Source of the DNA: JBDNFP01 sp041689775 | GTDB lineage: Bacteria; Bacteroidota; Bacteroidia; Cytophagales; Spirosomataceae | Assembly (NCBI GenBank): GCA_041689775.1 | Contig: JBDNFP010000492.1 | Coordinates: 1 to 19,255, forward strand | Length of the DNA: 19,255 nucleotides | Direction: 5' to 3' | In this document: positions 15,171-19,255 of the stretch, in pieces | How the letters are laid out: each line of letters begins with the position of its first letter | Numbering within the stretch: the first letter of the stretch is position 1 | Notes under the pieces: generated by a model | Told to the model about the DNA's origin: nothing | Database searches by the model: none | Seen by the model: the letters and a program-made list of their open reading frames with translations, nothing else | Made by a program: the position numbers and the translations under genes

Positions 15171-15572
15171 ATGAACTCCAAGTCAAAACAACATAGTGCG
15201 CACAGTCACGGCAAAGCCGATTACATCGGTATCTTTGGTTCTGTACTGTGTCTTGTCCATTGCCTAGTTACGCCCGTCATTGCCTTAGGTTCTACTTTTA
15301 CTATCCATCAGCATTCCGCAGGAGGGCTGAGCTTCGATTATTTCTTTATTCTGATCAATGGTATTGCGGTATACTATGCTACCCGTGAGCATCAGGTTGT
15401 TCTGCTTCGACTAGTCCTGTGGGGATCTTTTGCCTTATTTACGGTGTCTTTACTGTTAGAAACCTACAATCCGGTTTTCCAATTCCTTGGATACATTGGT
15501 TCTGCACTACTAATTCTGGGGCACGGATACAATTTGTTCTACTGCCGCCCCTGGATTTGGAGCAAAAATTAA
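15171..15572 (+). CDS. MerC-domain membrane protein, probable metal handling
   Basis: This 133-residue integral membrane protein has about four helices. The MerC hallmark is visible in the first helix: Asp17 in ADYIG, then Cys27 and His30-Cys31 (SVLCLVHCLVTP). The N-terminal cytoplasmic tail is His-rich (His8, His11, His13), suggesting metal binding. Classical MerC proteins carry mercuric ion inward in mer operons; here no mer genes are present, and the gene shares a Fur/Zur-like palindrome with a TonB-dependent receptor. I therefore infer a role in zinc or another nutrient metal, perhaps inner-membrane uptake, rather than mercury resistance. It is divergent from the fur-family gene and convergent with the serine hydrolase gene, whose stop lies 20 bases away. 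The ATG at 15171 lies just 19 bases after the -7 element. Confidence 0.88.
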   Translation: MNSKSKQHSAHSHGKADYIGIFGSVLCLVHCLVTPVIALGSTFTIHQHSAGGLSFDYFFILINGIAVYYATREHQVVLLRLVLWGSFALFTVSLLLETYNPVFQFLGYIGSALLILGHGYNLFYCRPWIWSKN

Positions 15573-15592
15573 GCCTGCCTAAAAATCATCAG

Positions 15593-16885
15593 TTACTTAT
15601 CGTATTCCACTTCGAAGCGGCTCAGGTCGGGGCGACCACGGCGTTTTCTTCTCACTTCGTATTCAAAGAAAGCTTTTCCTAAGTCGGCCATAAACGGAAA
15701 CCCAACGGTATCGTACTCATAGTGATCGTCGTTGAAAATTTGGTTCTCGTTGCAGTAAATAACAGCCGTCAGCATAAACTCAACGCCTCGTTCGAAGTCT
15801 ACGATATAGGCGTTGTCGAGCAAGTACCCGTACGCATCTCCTACCTTATTGAAGACCCTGATGTGGCGGGGCATCCGTTTCTTACTATTCCCAAACAAAA
15901 AGAACTTCACGTAGCTATCGTAGTAGTCATCTGAATAATGCTCGGGGTAGCTCGTTTCCATCGGCAGCTGCGACATGTACCGGTATAAGAACTCGTAGTC
16001 GTCCGGGCAGAGGTCGAACCGTTGGGTTGAATCAATACTTTCCGGGAAGAAAATAGCTTTTAAAAGGTTGTGTTGGTCCTCGATTCCAAAGTAGTTCTTG
16101 TCCGCAAAATCAAAGGGTTCATTGACCAATACTCCATCCTTCATGTAGCCTTTCCCTTGCTTGATCGGCAGCAGCGGGGCGAAAGACCTCTCAGAGTATG
16201 CCATCGGTTGTTCGTAAACGACCTCTCCCTCATTTTCAAAACTTACGGGATTTGTATAGCGATTGTTTTCGGTACTCATCGGTAGCTGCAACCGGTGTTT
16301 GATCCTGACATCCCGGTAGCCTTTGGCAGACAGTTTCTCATTAAATTCTTCCTGACCGATAAACTCGTACAAACGGTTGAATGCGTCGTTATCACTAGCC
16401 AGTAGAATCTTACGGGCATAGTGAGCTACGGAAGGAAGGCCGTTTTCGGCCGTAGAATCGGTAGAAACCGCGGTTTGCTCGGGGCGTCCCGCGTCGGTAA
16501 TCATAGTTGTATACTTATCGAGGCCCGGAACATTCAATTTATTTAGCTTTTCCATCGCTAGGAGGATAGCCGGTAACTTAACGGTACTAGCCGGGTAAAA
16601 ATACTTCGTCCGGTCTACGTTGTAGCGGTGGGTGGTAAACTTAGGCTCGTTTTTGCGGTTACGGTCAATTTTTGTGTAGATGATCTGAACACCGTAGACG
16701 TCAGGCTTTTGGAGTATGGGTTCAAATCGATTGGAGTATTTCGAAAGGAGTTTTTCGATAAAAGGATCGGAAGGAGCCTGCGCACGAAGAGACATAGGAA
16801 TGATAAAAACCAGTGTAACTAATAGTAAGCGGAGTACATTTTGGGAGGAGGAAACAGAATCCCGCTCAGTAAGTAATGAAGTCAT
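15593..16885 (-). CDS. Exported serine hydrolase of the class A beta-lactamase fold
   Basis: This 430-residue protein has an N-terminal hydrophobic segment (about 18-34) and probable cleavage after AQA. It then carries the active-site motifs of the class A beta-lactamase/penicillin-recognising fold: SxxK at Ser100-Lys103 (YPASTVKLP), SDN at 164-166 (ASDNDAFNRLY) and a KTG-like KVG at 347-349 (VFNKVGDAYGY). It is far longer than class A beta-lactamases (about 290 residues), with about 180 residues between SDN and KVG, and I see no clear omega-loop ExxLN motif with the deacylating Glu. A cell-wall or housekeeping serine hydrolase is therefore likelier than an antibiotic-resistance enzyme. The C-terminus is basic and charged (EVRRKRRGRPDLS). 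It is a single gene running towards the MerC gene, and no terminator is visible between them. Confidence 0.85.
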   Translation of the reverse strand: MTSLLTERDSVSSSQNVLRLLLVTLVFIIPMSLRAQAPSDPFIEKLLSKYSNRFEPILQKPDVYGVQIIYTKIDRNRKNEPKFTTHRYNVDRTKYFYPASTVKLPAILLAMEKLNKLNVPGLDKYTTMITDAGRPEQTAVSTDSTAENGLPSVAHYARKILLASDNDAFNRLYEFIGQEEFNEKLSAKGYRDVRIKHRLQLPMSTENNRYTNPVSFENEGEVVYEQPMAYSERSFAPLLPIKQGKGYMKDGVLVNEPFDFADKNYFGIEDQHNLLKAIFFPESIDSTQRFDLCPDDYEFLYRYMSQLPMETSYPEHYSDDYYDSYVKFFLFGNSKKRMPRHIRVFNKVGDAYGYLLDNAYIVDFERGVEFMLTAVIYCNENQIFNDDHYEYDTVGFPFMADLGKAFFEYEVRRKRRGRPDLSRFEVEYDK

Positions 16886-17137
16886 GTCATTCAGTATCTT
16901 CTAAAATGAGTCAATGGGCAAACCGATCAGGATATAAAATAGAAACGGCTATTTCGCTAAAATATTGAGAATAGATGTACCTACCTAAATCTAATTAAAG
17001 ATAATTTGTTTTGCTTGGGCAAGAGATACTGCCTGCTGGCAATCAGAGATGTTCAAAATCGTAGAAAGTTGTCTACTACAAGATGAAAGTAGAACTAAGT
17101 ATCTTGGTGTTTTATTTGACTATTATTAAAAATAAGT

Positions 17138-19054
17138 ATGCAGCCATTATCTACGAATAGTCGTCGATTCCTAATGCGACTGACGCTCTTTCTAACGGGA
17201 GTGTTACTACTTGGAGATGTTTCTTATACCATTGGACAGGTTGTCACAACCCAATCTACTTTTCCTTACCCTGAGAATGAAATTACCGTAATTATTGATG
17301 TGAAACTGGCGCAAGGTAATCGGGCCAAAGCATTGCTCGGCAAAACTAACGATGTATATCTATGGTCGGGAGCAGGCTCAACGGCTGGGGGTAATGCGTT
17401 TGAGTTTACTCCTCAGGGACAAACGGATTTTGCTAAGCCCTTCGAACCAGGCAAAATGACTTCTTTGGGTAATGATCGGTGGAGTATAAAGCTCACGCCT
17501 CGTTCCTATTTTGGGGTACCTGCCGGGACCTCCATCAAAAGGCTGGGGTTACTTTTGAAAAGTAGCGACGGAAAATCCCAAACGGAGGACTTGTTTGTGA
17601 CGATCTACGATAACTCTCAGCTCCGGGCTCGGTTTGTTACCCCGGCGGAGCGTTCTTTTTTGGTAGAAGCCGGGCAACCTCTCCCCATTCTTGGCGTAGC
17701 TTCCCAATCCAGTCAGCTATCCCTTACGCTCGATGGCGTTAATCTACAAACGGCGGTCGGGGATAGTTTGCGCTACATTTATAATCCGACGGGGGAAGGT
17801 AGGCGGACCGTTATCTTCAAGGCAACCGGAGGTACCCAAACGGCGTCCGATACCTTTTTCTTTACCGTGGCTCCGCAGCCAGAAATAGCGAGCTTACCTA
17901 CCGGAATTAAAGATGGAATTAATTATCTGGGCGAAACGAGTGTCATTCTTTCCTTGTTTGCTCCGTCGAAAAAGTTTGTGTACCTCATCGGAGAAATGAC
18001 TGACTGGTTACCGGTGCCACCCTCACTGATGAAGAGGACTCCGGATGGGAATCGTTACTGGATGCAGATTAATGGTCTGAAAGCGGGCCAGGAGTATGCT
18101 TTTCAGTATTTGGTGGATGGTACTGTGGCGGTGGGCGATCCCTACGCGGATAAAATCCTGGACCCCAATAATGATCGATTTATTACGCCCGCTACCTATC
18201 CTGGCTTGAAACCCTACCCAAGTCAGGCTTCGGGTATTGTATCGGTACTGCAAACCGCCCAACAACCATACAGCTGGGAAGTGCCTTCTTTTACACGTCC
18301 GGAAGAAAGCGAGTTAGTACTATATGAACTGTTGGTACGCGATTTTGTTGGGACTCGTCGGTATACCACCGTGGCAGACTCGCTACTGTATTTGAAAAGA
18401 ATGGGAATCAACGCGCTGGAACTGATGCCCATCATGGAATTTTCGGGGAATGACTCCTGGGGGTATAACCCAATTTATCATTTTGCTCCTGATAAAGCTT
18501 ACGGGAGCAAAAATGCTTTGAAAGAGCTCATTGACCGCAGCCATACCAATGGTATTGCGGTGATTTTGGATATTGTGCTCAATCAGGCTGATTACGAATT
18601 TCCGTACGTCAAAATGTACTGGGACGGTTCACAGCCCTCGGCGGATAATCCCTATTTTAACCAACAGGTAACGCATCCATTTAGTGTATTTTTTGATTTC
18701 AATCATGAACAACAAGCCACCAAAGACTACGTAGATCGGGTGTGCGAGTACTGGATCAAAGAGTACAAGGTTGACGGCTTCCGGTTTGATCTTTCCAAAG
18801 GTTTTACCCAGAAAAATAGCGGCTCAAACGTGGGTACTTGGAGTGCCTACGACGAAAGTCGGATAAAAATCTGGAAACGTATGTATGATAAAATACGAAG
18901 CTATGACCCTTCGGCTTATGTAATCTTGGAGCATTTTGCTGATAATCAGGAAGAACGGGAGTTGGCAAATTACGGAATGCTATTTTGGGGGAATGCCAAT
19001 TTTGACTATCGGAAAGCCGCCGCTGGGGAAAACAGATCATTCAATGGTTTATAA
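17138..19054 (+). pseudogene. GH13 amylase-like gene truncated in its catalytic barrel
   Basis: The frame encodes 638 residues of a secreted alpha-amylase-family protein. A signal segment (about 13-35) leads to two beta-rich N-terminal modules, then a CBM48/E-set-like domain (about 270-330, with VILSLFAPSKKFVYLIGEM), then the GH13 barrel from about 395 (LVLYELLVRDF, YLKRMGINALELMPIMEF). Region I is DIVLNQ (Asp478, with Gln483 where His is usual). Region II is VDGFRFDLSKGF with nucleophile Asp551, and region III is VILEHF with acid/base Glu598. The similarity stops near NANFDYRKAAAGE; region IV with the third catalytic Asp, the end of the barrel and any C-terminal domain are missing. The last residues (NRSFNGL) look unrelated, and a tnpB start lies 4 bases beyond the stop. 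Insertion of a mobile element is the likely cause, and the product should be inactive. Confidence 0.85.
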
Positions 19055-19255
19055 TATATGAAAACAATATTTCGTACATATCAATTTGAATTACAGCCAA
19101 CACAGGAGCAGAAGACTCTTTTGGATAAACACTTTGGTTGTATCAGATACGTTTTCAATCACTTTTTAAATGAAAGAAAAGAACAGTATCAGGTAAGTAA
19201 AAAATCAGATAATTACTATTCACAGGCAGCAACGCTTACAGAATTAAAGAAAAAA
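19030..19255 (+). mobile_element. Left end of an IS200/IS605-family element inserted in the GH13 gene
   Basis: GH13 similarity stops at about 19030 and tnpB begins at 19058, so the left end lies in 19030-19057. These elements make no target duplication and have no terminal inverted repeats, so the exact junction needs the right end, which lies outside the window. Base composition drops sharply to AT-rich across the junction. Confidence 0.7.
19058..19255 (+). CDS. tnpB: IS200/IS605-type TnpB, N-terminal part (runs off the window)
   Basis: An open frame of 66 codons continues past the right edge. It starts MKTIFRTYQFELQPTQEQK and continues LLDKHFGCIRYVFNHFLNERK, the standard TnpB N-terminus: a basic first strand, then YPT/QPT-EQ, then FGC.R.V.N.FL..R. 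TnpB is the RNA-guided nuclease of IS200/IS605-family transposons and the ancestor of Cas12. The codons are AT- and Lys-rich, unlike the neighbouring genes, as expected for an element of separate origin. Only the first part is seen, so catalytic RuvC residues and the right end with its guide RNA cannot be checked. No tnpA is visible to the left, so the element is either tnpB-only or has tnpA elsewhere. Confidence 0.88.
   Translation, partial: MKTIFRTYQFELQPTQEQKTLLDKHFGCIRYVFNHFLNERKEQYQVSKKSDNYYSQAATLTELKKK

Noticed and set aside
15593..16885. Reading the serine hydrolase as an antibiotic-resistance beta-lactamase.
   Set aside because: Length and motif spacing differ strongly from class A enzymes and no clear omega-loop Glu is visible.
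16886..17137. Gap of 252 bases between the divergent serine hydrolase and GH13 genes, with a small TGCC-TGCT-GGCA hairpin at 17034-17045.
   Set aside because: The stem is only 4 base pairs, and no -7 consensus match was found for either gene. Both promoters must lie here but I cannot locate them.
19040..19057. Attempt to fix the IS200/IS605 insertion point, for example after TTCAA near 19039-19043.
   Set aside because: Target motifs vary between elements and there is no target duplication. Without the right end or an empty site the choice is arbitrary.

Overview
The window reads as chromosomal DNA of a Bacteroidota bacterium, most likely a Cytophagales member of the Spirosoma/Dyadobacter type. 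This is inference from several signs: -7 promoter elements of the Bacteroidota form TAnnTTTG, almost no Shine-Dalgarno sequences, a TonB-dependent receptor with an N-terminal carboxypeptidase-regulatory-like domain, a LytTR regulator fused to a membrane domain, and a planctomycete-type cytochrome/DUF1501 gene pair. No rRNA, tRNA or CRISPR array was seen.

Layout. (1) 176-889: a DJ-1/PfpI protein resembling isonitrile hydratase. (2) 1176-6160: a three-gene secreted cassette made of a c-heme protein with PSCyt1/DUF1549/DUF1553 domains, a DUF1501 protein with a Tat-type signal, and a Tat-exported NHL-type beta-propeller, closed by a strong terminator. (3) 6301-7975: two convergent regulators whose ends overlap, a LuxR-type protein whose receiver domain has lost its phosphorylation residues and a four-helix membrane protein ending in a LytTR DNA-binding domain. 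(4) 8132-9634: a compact transcription unit with its own -7 element and terminator. It encodes a 57-residue peptide and an HtrB/LpxL-like acyltransferase with an extra C-terminal domain that looks like a RiPP recognition element. I propose it as a candidate system for acylating a ribosomal peptide, and it is the most novel part of the window. (5) 9706-11481: a zinc-dependent MDR dehydrogenase and a convergent membrane protein with an internal duplication.

(6) 11564-15572: a probable metal (zinc) uptake block. A TonB-dependent receptor and a lipoprotein form one unit, a Fur/Zur-type repressor runs convergently towards them, and a MerC-domain protein is divergent from the repressor. The same palindrome, TGCAACA-N-TGTTGCA, lies in the promoters of the receptor gene and the MerC gene, and a weaker copy covers the MerC start region. 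The Fur-family protein encoded between them is the obvious candidate to bind it. (7) 15593-16885: a large exported serine hydrolase of the class A beta-lactamase fold. (8) 17138 to the end: a secreted GH13 amylase-like gene cut off inside its catalytic barrel. It is followed 4 bases later by the start of an AT-rich IS200/IS605-type tnpB, so it looks inactivated by insertion.

Most genes sit in short units of one to three. Functions are assigned by recognising motifs in the translated sequence; no database search was possible.
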